From contig NC_079516.1 of assembly GCF_000801105.2 (NCBI RefSeq), positions 32,508,790 through 32,572,789 of the forward strand: a DNA stretch of 64,000 bases. Direction: 5' to 3'. The notes under the pieces were generated by a model. That model was not told the origin of the DNA. It saw nothing but the letters and a program-made list of their open reading frames with translations, and ran no database searches. The stretch comes from Raphanus sativus (lineage: Eukaryota > Streptophyta > Magnoliopsida > Brassicales > Brassicaceae). Position 1 is the first letter of the stretch; every line of letters starts with the position of its first letter. The translations under genes were made by a program, and so were the position numbers. Shown one piece after another: positions 1 through 12,542 of this stretch.

Positions 1-1322
1 AGCAAAAATCGAGCTCAATAGAATATTTTACAAATCACATTCGATTTTTTTGTTTAGGATTTTTAAAAAGTAAAATATTTATTTTAAATTACTTTTAAAT
101 AATTTATCAAATTAATTTATACTATTAAATAAATTCTAAAACTATTTGTTTTCAAAATTCGTTTTATTATCTTAGTATATAGATTTTTAATCATTAGATG
201 TTAAAATATTAAAACGAAAAATACTATGGAATAATATTTTGCAATAAAAAATAACTATTAGATAATAATTTTAATTATTTAAATTTTTTTTTTATTATCT
301 TAGTATATATACTTTTAATTATAAGACAGATTCACACATGTTACAATCTTAAATATATATTTACCATGTTTCGCGATCATGTTAATTACTAACTTTGAAA
401 AATCAAGCTTTATATAATAAGACTTTTAAATAATTTTAAAAATTATTTTATACTATTAAATAAATTCTAAAACTATTTGCTTTCAAAATTCGTTTTATTA
501 TCTTAGTATATATATTTTTATATCATTACATGTCAAAATATTAAAACGAAAATACTATGAAATAATATTTTGCAATTAGTTTTTGTTTAGTATTCTAAAA
601 ATGGAAAATTACTATTAGATAATAATTATAATACTTTCTAACAAACTCGTTTTTGTTATTATCTTAGTATATACTTTTAATTATGGGATGGATTCACCAA
701 AAAGGAAAATTATTATTAGGTAATAATTATAATTATTTTTAAAAAATTCTATTTAGTTATTATCTTAGTATATATACTTTTAATTATGAGATAGATTTAC
801 ACATGTCACAATCTTAAATATATATTTGCCATGTATCACGATTATGTTAATTACTAACTTTGAAGAACCAAACTTTATTTAATAAGATTTATTCCTTTTT
901 CATTTAAATAAAACTTAAAAATTTTAATTGATTAATATTTAGTTGTGTGTTTTGTCATATAAATTAATTTGTGTCTTCTAAATTTATTTGTACACTAAAA
1001 TATAATTATAAATTATATTTTTATTTTAAAATTTATTCCCTTTTCAATTATATAAATATTAAAAATTTACTTGATTAACTTTTAGTTATGTGTTTTTTAT
1101 TAATTTTAACTCTTTTATTATAAACTTTTTACAGAAAAAAACACAATATGTATAAGAAATATTTTGATTTTAATATATATTTTTTAGATTTTAGATAATT
1201 ATTAATATTATTAAAGATTAAAAATTTTACTTTATTAACATTTAGTTATGTGTTATGTGTTATGTGTTTCTTTTAATTTTTAATTCTTTTTATAAGATTT
1301 TTACAGAAAACAACACAAAATG

Positions 1323-1356
<34 letters not shown>

Positions 1357-2049
1357 TTTTGATAACTATTAGTATTATTAATTTTAATAATTTATCTAAT
1401 CAAAAGAATTAAAATTCATTTTTGTGGCTAATTTATATGTTGAGATCTAACTTTTTATTTTAAAATATTTTTTTTTGATTTGGGATAATTCTAATTTTAT
1501 TTTGTGGCTAATTTATATGTTGTATCCATTAAGGGTATAAATGATACTAACCACTCTAATTTTTTTTATTTTAAAATATATTTTTTGGATAATTTTTATC
1601 ATTATTAATTTTAATTTTATCTAATTAAATAACTAAATTCGTTTTTATTTTATGTGTAATTTATATTTTTATTTATTAAGGGTATAAACGATATTAACCA
1701 CTTTAAATTTTAACGTGAGAGTTCTGTTACGAAAAATCGCTTACTTGATTAACTTTTAGTTATGTGTTTTGTGTTTTTCAATTTTGAGCTCTTTTATTAT
1801 AAGATTTTTATAGAAAACAACACAATATGTATAAGAACTATTTTTATTTTAATATATATTTTTAGATTTTAGATAATTCTTAATATTATAACTTTTAATA
1901 ATTTATTTAATCAAAATAATTAAATTCGATTTTTATTTGGTTGCTTATTTATACGTTGTATTCATTATGGGTATAAATGATATTAACCACTCTAACTTTT
2001 AACGTGAGAGCTTCATTGCGAAAAATCACTTCGCAAATAATAGTATAGA
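1..2049 (-). mobile_element. Helitron-type sequence, reverse strand, 5' terminus at 2,049
   Basis: Read on the reverse strand, the segment begins TCTATACTATTATTTGCG at 2,049. The same terminus bounds the complete reverse-strand Helitron at 28,185-28,838. TC at the 5' end, inserted between A and T, is the known Helitron signature. The interior is very AT-rich and made of degenerate direct repeats: the block starting at 121 recurs at 452, and a block containing TTAGTTATGTGTT recurs near 1,080, 1,245 and 1,755. A second internal copy of the terminal region lies at about 1,675-1,735. I see no CTAG 3' end, so the element either extends past the window start or is a chain of truncated copies. There is no coding sequence. 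Confidence 0.6.
1326..1353. repeat. (TA)n microsatellite
   Basis: An uninterrupted run of about 14 TA dinucleotides lies inside the AT-rich Helitron-type sequence. It is likely to be length-polymorphic. Confidence 0.9.
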
Positions 2050-2294
2050 TAAGATTCAAATCAAAAATTTTAGAGTTTCTTATTTAATAAAACTCTTAAA
2101 TCTCAACTAAATGCTCTAATATCATACAATTTTATGTTTAGTTTACCAAATAAAAGAAAAAAATACAATATAAGAAGAATACAAAACCTCATAGTTTAAA
2201 AATGTAAACAAAACAAAACAAACAAGATACTAATATCAGAACTCAATAACATATGAAACCAAATGTTTTTACAATTAAACAAAAACATATAATT

Positions 2295-3192
2295 CGGTAA
2301 CAAAAAACTTGCACGCAAGAGGAATTCAGGGGGATACCACGTGCGCTAGATGTGGAGATCATGAAGAATCTATTAATCATGTCTTTTTTGAATGCCCAGC
2401 AGCGATCCAAATCTGGGCATTATCTAGGATTCCATCGAGTCCGGATCTTTTCCCTACTAAATCTTTATTTGTAAATATGGATTATCTATTCTGGTGGCTC
2501 CCTCAGATAGTAGAAGATCATCATTATACGTGAATTCTATGGTATATTTGAAAGGCAAGGAATAATAAAATTTTCAGTAATTTGGATGTAGATCCTCGAG
2601 ATACCCTTCAATTGGCTGAAACAGAATCACGGCTCTGGCTTGAGACACAAACTTCATCTGATCAGCGACCTGATCAAGTTCGACCAGACATTAATGCTCC
2701 ACTCCCGGTCATTCCAGGTAGATGGTGCTTATTGGATGGATCATGGAAAGACAAAGAAGTTTTTTCGGGACAAGGATGGTATAGTACTTTGGAAGGTTTT
2801 GATGGATTAATGGGAGCGGGAAACAATACAAGATCGAGTCTGTCACCTCTTCACTCAGAGATGGAGGCTCTTGTGTGGGCAATGGAATGTATGCGGAACT
2901 TACGACAATATAATGTTACTTTTGCAACGTATTGTTCTCAATTGGTGAAGATGGTTTCTGACCCAGAAGAATGGCCAGCCTTTGCAAATTATCTAGAAGA
3001 CATCAGGAGTCTAAAGAGAAGTTTCACATCATCGGAGGTTATCTATGTACCACGACAACATAATAAAAAGGCGGACAGTCTAGCACGCAGTGCAAGAAAA
3101 CAGCCGTCTTTTGTTGTTCACATGGATGTGATCCCTTCAACTTGGTTTACAGAGTCTATATGAGTTTGTAATGTGGCCGACAAAAAAAAAAC
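2295..3192 (+). mobile_element. 5'-truncated L1-type LINE with 18-bp target-site duplication
   Basis: Identical 18-bp sequences (AAACAAAAACATATAATT) flank the insert at 2,277-2,294 and 3,193-3,210. The insert ends in an A-rich tail from 3,182. It contains only the 3' end of a plant LINE: a zinc-binding RT-associated segment and an RNase H-like domain. Target duplication, poly(A) tail and 5' truncation together are the hallmark of target-primed reverse transcription. Confidence 0.92.
2309..3163 (+). pseudogene. LINE ORF2 C-terminus (zf-RVT and RNase H), broken
   Basis: One frame runs through the whole region. The first part (2,309-2,530) holds the CxxC...H...C zinc-binding segment that follows plant LINE reverse transcriptases (CARCGDHEESINHVFFECP). 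The second part (2,582-3,163) is an RNase H-like domain with the DGSW start, an SxLHSEMEAL segment and PRQHNKKADSLAR near the end. Two in-frame TGA codons, at 2,531 and at about 2,549 in the I-L-W-Y-I-stop-K-A-R segment, fall where relatives carry other residues, the second at the Trp of WYIWKA. The upstream RT and endonuclease were never copied. The fragment is dead coding sequence. Confidence 0.85.
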
Positions 3193-3261
3193 AAACAAAA
3201 ACATATAATTACTTAGAACGTACATGCACATCAGCACGCAGATTAATAGCTAATCTATCTT

Positions 3262-4095
3262 ATTAAATATATCTTATTAAAACAGAAGTACACATATAGA
3301 ATACCCCTTAGTTTTCAGCTTTATTTACACTTCCATGCCACTGACATTAAATAATACTTACTATTTTAGTACTTTGTCTTTTTCACTTTGATTAATGTGT
3401 TTTCCAAAATTAAATTTGATTTAAATACACATTAAGTAATACTTCCTATTTTAATGCTTTATCTTTTCCACTTACACTAATGTGTTTTCTAAAATTAAAT
3501 TTGAATTAAATACACTTCATTAACGTCTTAATTAGATCAATGTCAAATTCAAAAAAAAAATACATTTATTGGACAAACAATTCATGTAAATTATAATATC
3601 AACTCTTCATTTAACAAATCTGAACGAAAAAATTACCAAATTTGAACCGAAACTAGATAATATCCAAACGGATTTACCATTTTGGTATCTAGAGAACCAT
3701 AACTAAACGTTATCCGAACGAAATATTTCGGATATAAGCTATTTTTAAATTGTTTAAAATATTTGAAATATAAAAAATAGTCAAAAATAAACATCTAAAG
3801 TAGATAAATAATAATCAAAACACCAAAAATACTTAAAATATATATTTCTTATTCATCCAAATATTCAAGTTATACCTATTTTTAATTTTAAATTTAGGTA
3901 CTTTAGCTTACATTACTCAAGTTTACATGTTATATTTTTTTTTTTTAGATTTAAGGATATGTAATGATATATAAATTTAAAAAATTTAAAAATAATTTAA
4001 ACGGGTTATCAAACCCGCAAAGATCCGAATCAAATTAGAACCAAAGTTTATAAATACCCGAATAGAGCTAGAATCTTTTAACTCGAAAATCTTAA
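3262..4095 (+). mobile_element. Partial Helitron copy (3' end missing)
   Basis: It starts TCTATCTTATTAAA near 3,262-3,280 and is nearly identical to the next copy (4,104 onward) for about 820 bp, as far as the segment AACTCGAAAAT. It then breaks off and the next copy begins. The last ~170 bp with the hairpin and CTAG terminus are absent. It is non-autonomous and has no ORF. Confidence 0.7.
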
Positions 4096-4103
4096 ATCTA
4101 TCT

Positions 4104-5091
4104 TCTATCTTATTAAAATAGAAGTACACATATAGAATACCCCTTAGTTTTCAGCTTTATTTACACTTCTATGCCACTGACATTAAATAATACTTCCTAT
4201 TTTAGTGTTTTGTCTTTTTCACTTTGATTAATGTGTTTTCCAAAATTAAATTTGAGTTAAATACACAATAAGTAATACTTCCTATTTTAATGATTTATCT
4301 TTTCACTTACATTAATGTGTTTTCTAAAATTAAATTTGAATTAAATACACTTCATTAACTTCTCAATTAAATCAATGTCAAATTCAAAAAAAAAATACAT
4401 TTATTGGACAAACAATTCATGGAAATTATAATATCAACTCTTCATTTAACAAATCTGAACGAAAAAAATATTACCAAATTCGAACCGAAACTAGATAATA
4501 TCCAAACGGATTTACCATTTTGTTATCTAGAGAACCATAACTAAACGTTATCCGAACGAAATATTTCGGATATAAGCTATTTTTAAGTTGTCTAAAATAT
4601 TTGAAATATAAAAAATAGTCAAAAATAAATATCTAAAGTAGATAAACAATAATCAAAACACCAAAAATACTTAAAATATATATTTATTATTCATCCAAAT
4701 ATTCAAGTTAAACCTATTTTTAATTTTTAATTTAGGTACTTTAGCTTACATTACTCAAGTTTACATTTTATATTTTTTTATATATTTAAGGATATGTGAA
4801 GATATATAAATTTAAAAAATTTAAAAATAATTTAAACGGGTTATCAAACCCGCAAAGATCCGAATCAAATTAGAACCAAAGTTTATAAATACCCGAATAG
4901 AGCTAGAATCTTTAAACTCTAAAATTTCAAACCCGAATAGATTTTAACCGAATTCGAGTGGATACCCAAATACCCACCCCTAATTTAGTCAATATAAAAT
5001 GATCAAATATTACAAATATACTATTTAGTATATATAAATAAAAACTAAAACAGAAATTAATACCCGTGCGGTTGCACGGGTCAAGATCTAG
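4104..5091 (+). mobile_element. Non-autonomous Helitron, complete
   Basis: The 5' end is TCTATCTTATTAAAATAG. The 3' end has a short GC hairpin (CCCGTGCGGTTGCACGGG at 5,063-5,080) followed by TCAAGATCTAG, with host T next. The hairpin plus CTRR terminus is the defining 3' structure of Helitrons. It has no coding capacity and would depend on a RepHel protein supplied elsewhere. Confidence 0.85.
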
Positions 5092-5766
5092 TCTATCCTA
5101 TTAAAAGTGAAGTACAAATGGAAAATAACCCTAACTTTTTCTCATTATTTACGATTTCCTGCCACTGGTTTTATTAAAAAAAGATTTGCTAATTAATCTA
5201 CCTCATTTCACGCAAATCTATTCTACAAAAGCCCATTACGTTTTTGAGTCAACAATTTGATGGGCTACGTTTTGTTTTCATTAACCATAATAACTAGACC
5301 TAATCTACCTCATCTCACAGCCTGATGTTTTGTTTTTGTTTTTGTTTTTCTTTCCCAATGGTTTGGGTAGTTTCCTGGGGCCTACTGGCCTCCAATTTGT
5401 TTTGCTTTGTTTCCGTTTGGTTATTACATACCTTTGGATGAAACAATTTGAAGTTTCAATGACAAAAAATAAAACCAGACCTAATTTACTTAGTAAATGT
5501 AACCTATAATGAACATCTGATTTATTGTTTCTGTTACGAAGCAGAAAAAAAAGTTTTTGTTAAGGAAAATTTTGTGATTATAAAGATTTTGTGCAATTTA
5601 TATCCCCACCTATCATTAAAATAATTAATTGGATAATATCAATTCAAAACTGTTAAGAAATCAAATAAGTATTCTGTAAATCTTTGATAATCTTAATTAC
5701 TTAATATAATAATCCTCTACATTTAAGGTTTCACATTGTAAAATAAATATCAAAATACTTGCTAAT

Positions 5767-5919
5767 TGTTATGAATATTATGTTTATGGATGTCCAGCCC
5801 ATTAGATATTTACTTGTAATCTTGGCCCGTTTATGGCCCATTGTATTTAGGCCCATGTCGCCATGTATTTCCTATATAAGGAACACTTTGATTCAATAAT
5901 AAAACACACTTTCACAACA
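5767..5919 (+). repeat. Copia 5' LTR
   Basis: The LTR is 153 bp and TG...CA bounded. It contains a TATA-like motif (CCTATATAAGG at 5,871-5,881) for element transcription and an AATAATAAA segment near its end. Confidence 0.92.
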
Positions 5920-5999
5920 CGTTATCAGCACGAAACTCTGAAATCCCGAGCTACCTCAAAAACCCTAATTGACGGCGCCACTTAAAACAGCTCGTTCTC

Positions 6000-6260
6000 T
6001 TCAACCGTAAGGATCCAGACGACGAGCCACATATCAAATTGAAGCTCTTGACGAGACGAATCCAACGCCGTCGGCCTTGACTCTATCTGACGTCGGACGC
6101 GCTCTCAATCGCTATTCTAAGACGCGCCGTCAAGTGACTTAAAACCCTAATTTCGGCTGCAACTTCAAACTGTCATATCTCTCTAACCGTAAGGACTCAG
6201 ATGACGATCAACCTATCAATTTGAAGCTCTCGACGAGAAGAATCCAGTGCCGCAAACGTC
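6000..6260 (+). repeat. Duplicated leader segment in the Copia element
   Basis: The stretch around 6,006-6,075 (CCGTAAGGATCCAGACGACG, then TTGAAGCTCTTGACGAGACG) recurs about 182 bp later (CCGTAAGGACTCAGATGACG, then TTGAAGCTCTCGACGAGAAG). It lies in the untranslated leader between the primer-binding site and gag. Confidence 0.7.
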
Positions 6261-6683
6261 ACATCAATCCGATTTTAGACGCGCGCTCACCTCCCGTTTT
6301 AAGCTGCGCCGTCAAAACCCTAATCCATCTACGATCTCTCTTTCTCTTGGTGGTCCGGTTTCAGATTTTCTCTAAACAAAGGTAAACTGTCTGAAACTCT
6401 AAAAGAGAACACAAACAATCGAATTTGGTTTGATGTTAAAGGTTATGACAATTAAAATCTTGCAAAATCCCTAACAACCTAGATTAATAAGTCCAAACCC
6501 ATCCATGAGTAAATCGGAGCTCTTAAACCTAAAGTTCGATATGAGATTGTTAATCAATTAAAATCACAGCCTCAATGGCTTGCTGAATCTCGAAAACATC
6601 ATTGATCTGAATGATCAAATCGATTTTAAACTTTGAAGTTGATCATCTCCTAAAACATAATTATGATCGATTTCTTATAAACC

Positions 6684-6940
6684 GTAGAAACTTACTATAA
6701 AAAAAAAACTTTATATTTTCAGAATATTTCTAGAAAATGAAACTTTCTATTTTTAGAAATTTACTATAAAAAGAAACTTTCTATTTTCTGAAACTTACTA
6801 TAAAAGGAAACTTTCTATTTTTAGAAACTTACTATAAAAGGAAACTTTCTATTTTTAGAAACTTACTATAAAAGGAAAATTTCTATTTTCAGAAAAATTA
6901 TATTTTCAGAAATGTTCTATAAAAGGAAAAACTTTATATT
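6684..6940 (+). repeat. ~36-bp minisatellite upstream of the Copia gag
   Basis: About six to seven imperfect copies of a unit containing AAACTTACTATAAAAGGAAAC and TTTCTATTTTTAG are arranged in tandem. The unit is AT-rich and has no coding meaning. Confidence 0.8.
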
Positions 6941-7059
6941 TTAGACATATATCTAAGCCGTGTGACTTGTTTATTAGGAAAGCATTAACTCGATTGTTTG
7001 CTTGATCACACGATTTATATGATTGATTTTCTTATAAAGATTAAGTGATATATAATATG

Positions 7060-8190
7060 AGATGTCAAAAATCAACTTGGATTATGCTGTCCTAAATCTC
7101 TAAAGAGATAATAATTTAAAATGGGCAGTGGATACCGAGGTTATCCTAAAGTCAAAAGGACTTGGTGAACGAATCACATAAGGCGATATTGCCAAACGAG
7201 AAAGATTGATACATGGCAATATTAGTTATTAGCCACCATCTAAATGAGAGTCTAAAGAAATCAGTACCCCAGTAAAGAAAATCCACTAGAACTTTGGACC
7301 GCCTTACAGCGGAGATATGATCACCATAAAACGGTGCTATTACCAAAGGATAAAATTTGAGTGGAAGAACCTGAGATTTCAATACTATAAGTCTGTGGAT
7401 GAATACAACTCGGTTCTGTTTAAGATAGTGTCAATGTTGAAACAATGTAGTGAAGAAGTAACTGAACAAGACTTTCTCTAATGTGTTACTGCAACAGCAG
7501 TATAGAGAAAGAGGTTTCACCACCTATACTGATTTGATCTCCTGTTTACTATTGGCTGAGACCAATAATGAGTTATTAATGAGAAACAGTGAGATGAGAC
7601 CTCCCGGTACAAAATCATAACCCGACATTTCTAGGCTGACTTTGGAGCCTAAGAAAGAAAGTAATCTCGTCCAGCACAACAATCATTCCGGCCCTAGCCA
7701 TGGGAAAGGTTATGGACGAGGTCGTGACACATTTAAGACACATGGGCGAGGACGAGGCCGCAGTACCACACCCGGCTTTAGCCGTGGTCGAGGTCGAGGT
7801 CGAAGTGTGTCTTTTAAACCTTAAATAAAATCTTTTTTGTGTCACAAATGTGGTATGGGTAATCACTGGGCAAATAATTGCCAAACTCCAAAGCACTTGT
7901 ATGAGCTTTACATAGAGAGTTTTGAAGAAAAATCCGGAAGCCAACATGGCTTACCGAGATGGTGAAGATGACATGGATTATGAGACTTCAGATGCCTTGA
8001 AAAAAAATTCGACATCAAAACTCTATGATATGGATAAGAGTATATATGAGTTTATAAATAAGAGTATAGTCACTCGGCCAAGGCATTATATACACCTAAT
8101 AAAAGACCCATTGAGTTATAAAGATTTAAAAATAAATGGTTTCCGCATTGAACCAATGGGCAAAAGAAATATAAATTCCTTAAGATTATA
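7060..8190 (+). pseudogene. Copia gag remnant with Arg-Gly tract and CCHC zinc knuckle
   Basis: Segments readable in different frames match a Copia gag: a WKNLRFQ-YKSVDEYNSVLFKIVSMLKQC stretch (about 7,360-7,450), LLQQQYRERGFTTYTDLI (about 7,489-7,540), an Arg/Gly-rich RNA-binding tract (7,700-7,805) and a CCHC knuckle CHKCGMGNHWANNC (about 7,840-7,881). In-frame stops and frameshifts separate them, for example the stop after SFKP at 7,822. Gag normally packages the element RNA. This copy cannot encode a continuous protein. Confidence 0.8.
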
Positions 8191-8199
8191 AAGAAAGAA

Positions 8200-11100
8200 A
8201 AAGTCGCCCAAGGCATAAAAATGGTCGAGACTGTACTCCCAACTGATCTAAACTATGCTAAAAGATCAGTATGATAAAGGCAAAAGGCCTAGGTAACCAG
8301 ATAGGTTGACCACAAAATTTTATACACTTTATGGCATGACTGGACTAGCCATCCAGGTCTTTAAAATTGATGCAAAGATTGATATCGAAAAAGGCACAAA
8401 AGAGTTATCCCATAGAATCTCACGTTGTGTAACATGTACACAAGGGAAACTCAATAGGCTATAATGTTCCAAGCATCTAAAATATTTATAGCATGTTCAT
8501 GAGGGGGAGAAATGACACTCCCGTGGTCCATGAACAACACTAAAAATCCGAGTGACATGGTCTATGACCATGATAGAAGTTGGCCGAATTCTTTGTGATA
8601 CAAAGATCACTAGCTAATGCTTGGGAACACATGGATTTACATGTAATAAAAATATGCATCAAGCCATATAAAGTGAGCATAGATATTCCCATCTAAGAAT
8701 GATAAAGGGTCATGATCCAGACATAGACCATCCTAAGAGATTATGTATAGACCACCACAATAATATGTGCCGTCTAGGATGGAACCTCATAAAAAGATGA
8801 GATAAGATTGGGAATATATGTTGGATATGAGAATGCTTTCTCCCACGATTTTATAAGAAACCTTGAGCCAAATATGGGTGATCAGATTAAGGACAGGTTT
8901 ACGGATTGCATGATTAAATCCGACTATCCAACATCAGGGGGAGAAAGAAATAAGCTGGTACAAGTATAAAGAAATGGAATGGTATTAACCATCCTTGTCT
9001 TGGCAAGATCCTCGGACCAGAGAATATGATTTAAGACGTCCAAAGAAAGATCATACAAAGCTAGCTAAAAGAATGCCAGACAAATTAGACCCGAAAAGAA
9101 AAGAAAAAGAATGACTAAGTCATACCAGCTTAAGCACCACGAAATTAATGTCCTAGAAGAGACATAATCAAGTTGCTATAGAGTCTAAAGATAGACCAAT
9201 ATGTTCCATAAGATAAGGAACCTCGGAAATAAAAAGAAAGGTGCAAATAAAAGACATATCTGAGGTCATAAGGGAAACCAGACCAGACATTTAGATAAGG
9301 CTGCGCAGCTGAACATCTAAGATACCATACCATGTAGTTTGGGACGCCAAACTGCAAGGTAATAAAGGTTCTTAGTAAAAATGAAATCTCTAATCGATTA
9401 GTTCATGTCTGGAACACAATGGAACACTATAAAAGAAGTGTCGACACATACATACACAAAAGATAAAGATGCATAAGAAAATAGCACTTGAGTTTAAAAG
9501 ATATAAGCGAGGATCAGAACCCATGAGAATACAAGAATGCATTCATAGACTAAAAGAAACTGTGGGGGTTTAAGAAAGATTCAAAGAATCTATAAAAGAG
9601 ATGGGTGTATTGGCCATATATAGAAACACCATCTGATAAGATAAAACCAGTGAAAATGGGTCATGTGTGGGAAAGGAAAAGAAATCGTGAGACATGGACT
9701 AAGGTGTTCATATTCCTATTTAAAGCATTCAAGGAATGGCTTGATTACACAAGGATACTCACAAAGACCAAGGAACAGATTATAAGGAGATATACTCCTA
9801 TGTGGTGGATGCTACTACAAATCCGAAAGTGATAAAGGTCTGGATATAAGAAAAGAGAAATGTAGTAAGCAGCATGATTGATCACTGGATAAAGAAATGA
9901 TAAGAGTATCAGAAAGATGAGAAAAGAAATTCTCATAGAATAGTTTTGTTCCTAAGCTATTCATGGACTGAAACGAAAGGCAGCTGCATATAAGGCATAT
10001 AATGCATGTAAAGGATAAGACTAAGTAATACTTAGTGAAAGGAGTTCTATAAGAACGTCCCTGAACACTCCATGCATATATTATGAAGGAAATTCCTTGT
10101 GTTCATACTTAAAGAAAGGATGATTAGATTGATTGATTCTTGGACAGGCTATGATAAGAATACAATGATCTATAGTGGAGATGATAGCCATGAATATGTA
10201 TTGAGATCTATGATCCAAAGTACCAAGAATAGAATGTGATATGGTCAAAAGAGAATAAGAGGATGAATCCATCAGATTCACGACCAAAGACCCATATCAA
10301 CTAGGATCACGTCCGACCTAGTTCGACCTTAATCATCTTGGTTCTAGTCCAGCCCGTTCCGATCCGTTCCCTTCGGTCTTGTCCGACCTGAAACGTCCAT
10401 AGTAAGGGGAACGGCATATTGATCCAAAAGTGGCTTAGTTTTGATGAACATCAAATTATAGCATGATAGCCATTCATGAACAAGTTATGGACATAATAAA
10501 GAAGGTTCATGAAGAGTTTGGTCAAAAGCTATGAACGGGACACACACAATGGACATAGCATGATCCGAGTAGATCATGGATATACTAAGGCATTCATGGT
10601 CGAAATTTATCTAAGAAAGATGGACCATGTAATCATCTCGGTCTTGTTCCGGCCCCGTTCCGGCTCGGTCTCCTCGATCCTGTTCCGACTAAACCGGTTC
10701 CAGTGACCACTATATTCAAATCGTGGTATGGCTATGGACAAGGCATGTGTCCTTGGTCCAGGAAAGACTTTACATAAGTACTTTTAAGACTTATGCACAT
10801 CCGACCAAAAGAAATGTATTGATATGATTGGCGCCTTGATATGGCAAGCCATACTAGGTCGGATAAGATTTATGGATATGTTCAGACCATAAGACATTGA
10901 TAAAGCCATAAACGTCCCCTGCCATAAGTGTTATTGGCACTTTACTTAGATAAATTTGGCATGTCCGAACATGAGGCAATGGGACAGGATTGAAATATCC
11001 TTTTATTATGTTTGAGATTATTTTATACTAACCAAACCCAAAAGAAAAGGGATTGTTTGGTTTTAATAAATGTTACAGGTTTATACAAGGTCTCAAACAG

Positions 11101-11330
11101 GTTATACACATTTGGAGAATGATGAAGAAGCACAAAGTACTACAAGTTCAGTCATGAGAAATGTTAGCCGACTTCTTCACCATGTCTACACCAACTACAC
11201 ATCTATGAAGTCTACCTATCCGTTTGGGACGTGGCAACAGAAGGACCAGTTCAAGACTTGGCGCCCATGAAGCTAAACCATCAAATTGTCCATGCGCCAG
11301 ACTTGAAGAACGGAGGTCCAGAACAGGGGG
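8200..11330 (+). pseudogene. Copia pol remnants (integrase, RT), heavily decayed
   Basis: Short matches in shifting frames keep the Copia order. They are a pre-integrase segment with LWHDW...HPG and a C..CTQGKL zinc-binding remnant (8,325-8,460), an integrase C-terminal stretch (8,760-8,960, VPSRMEPHKK...), and a RT N-terminal remnant near 9,650-9,700 where relatives have YKWVF-RKRN. Nothing longer than about 100 codons is open. GC-richer stretches at 10,300-10,400 and 10,640-10,700 repeat variants of GTCCGACC/GTTCCG. No catalytic motif is intact. Confidence 0.6.
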
Positions 11331-11457
11331 AGTAGTGTGTGTTGTACTCTTTTTCCTTCACTTCGGTTTTGTCCCACTGGGTTTTCCGAGTAAGGTTTTA
11401 ATGAGGCAACATTAAGCACACTACAAGCTCTATATGGTTCTGGCATCCAAGGGGGAG

Positions 11458-11610
11458 TGTTATGAATATTATGTTTATGGATGTCCAGCCCATTAGATAT
11501 TTACTTGTAATCTTGGCCCGTTTATGGCCCATTGTATTTAGGCCCATGTCGCCATGTATTTCCTATATAAGGAACACTTTGATTCAATAATAAAACACAC
11601 TTTCACAACA
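11458..11610 (+). repeat. Copia 3' LTR
   Basis: It is base-for-base the same as the 5' LTR by reading, preceded by a polypurine tract and followed by the CTAAT target duplication. Confidence 0.92.
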
Positions 11611-12542
11611 CTAATCACAGAATTACAGGTTTGATTGATTACAATAAATTCTTTCAATCGATAAGTTCAAATCTACTTAACTATCCAATCAAAAAAATTA
11701 ACACAATAATTTTTGAAAAATATTTGAAACATTAAGTATATTCCTTATCTACACGACTTGCTCATCAAAATTTCTAGATTAAACAATCCATGAAAATTAT
11801 AATATCAACTTTTCATTTAACAAATATGAACGAAAAAAATATTACCAAATTTGAACCGAAACTAGATAAATATCCAAACGGATTTACCATATTGGTATCT
11901 AGAGAACCATAACCAAAACTGATCCGAACAAAATATTTTGGATATTCAAATGTATTTAAATCATATTTATATACTTAAATATGTTAGTTATTCTTAGAGT
12001 TAATATCCAAGATATAAGCTATTTTAAAGTTTTCTAAAATATTTTAAATATAAAAAAATAGTTAAAAGTAATCATCTAAAGTAGATAAATAATAATCAAA
12101 ACAACAAAAATAATTAAAATATATATTTATTCTCCATCCAAATATTCAAGTTAAACATGTTTTAAATTTTTAATTTAGGTACTTTGGCTTACATTACTCA
12201 AATTTACATGTTATATTATTTTTATTTTTAGATTTAGGAAAGTTTAAAGTATATAAATTTTAAAAATTTAAAAATAGTTTAAACGGGTTATCCGGACCCG
12301 GAAAGTTTCGAATCAAATTGGAACCAAAATTTATAAATACTCGAATAGAGTTAGAAACTTTAAACTCGAAAATCTCAAACCCTAATATATTTTAACCGAA
12401 TTCGAATGGATACCCAAATATATACCACTAGCTTAGTCAACGTAAAACGATCAAATATTACAAATATATTATTTAATATAAATAAATAAAAAATTAAAAC
12501 TGAAAATTAATAATCGTGCAGTCACACGGATCAAAGATCTAG

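Larger units (their letters stand above)
5767..11610 (+). mobile_element. Copia-type LTR retrotransposon, 153-bp identical LTRs, decayed interior
   Basis: LTRs at 5,767-5,919 and 11,458-11,610 begin TG and end CA, and I find no difference between them by eye. The insertion is flanked by the 5-bp target duplication CTAAT (5,762-5,766 and 11,611-11,615). The presumed primer-binding site (ATCAGCACGAAACTC) follows the 5' LTR. A polypurine tract (CCAAGGGGGAG) precedes the 3' LTR, with a second GGGGGAG near 11,325. Recognisable order inside is gag, zinc knuckle, integrase remnants, RT remnants, which is the Copia order. All coding parts carry many stops and frameshifts. Confidence 0.93.
5092..12542 (+). 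mobile_element. Non-autonomous Helitron interrupted by a Copia element
   Basis: The 5' end TCTATCCTATTAAAAG directly abuts the CTAG of the previous Helitron. The 3' end is a hairpin (CGTGCAGTCACACG) and ATCTAG at 12,537-12,542. Without the Copia insertion (5,767-11,610) it is about 1.6 kb. The segment 11,780-12,500 is a diverged homologue of 4,410-5,040, so this copy belongs to a related but older family. Confidence 0.8.

Noticed and set aside
7152..7382. Reverse-strand frame in the Copia gag region
   Set aside because: Antisense to recognisable gag remnants on the forward strand.
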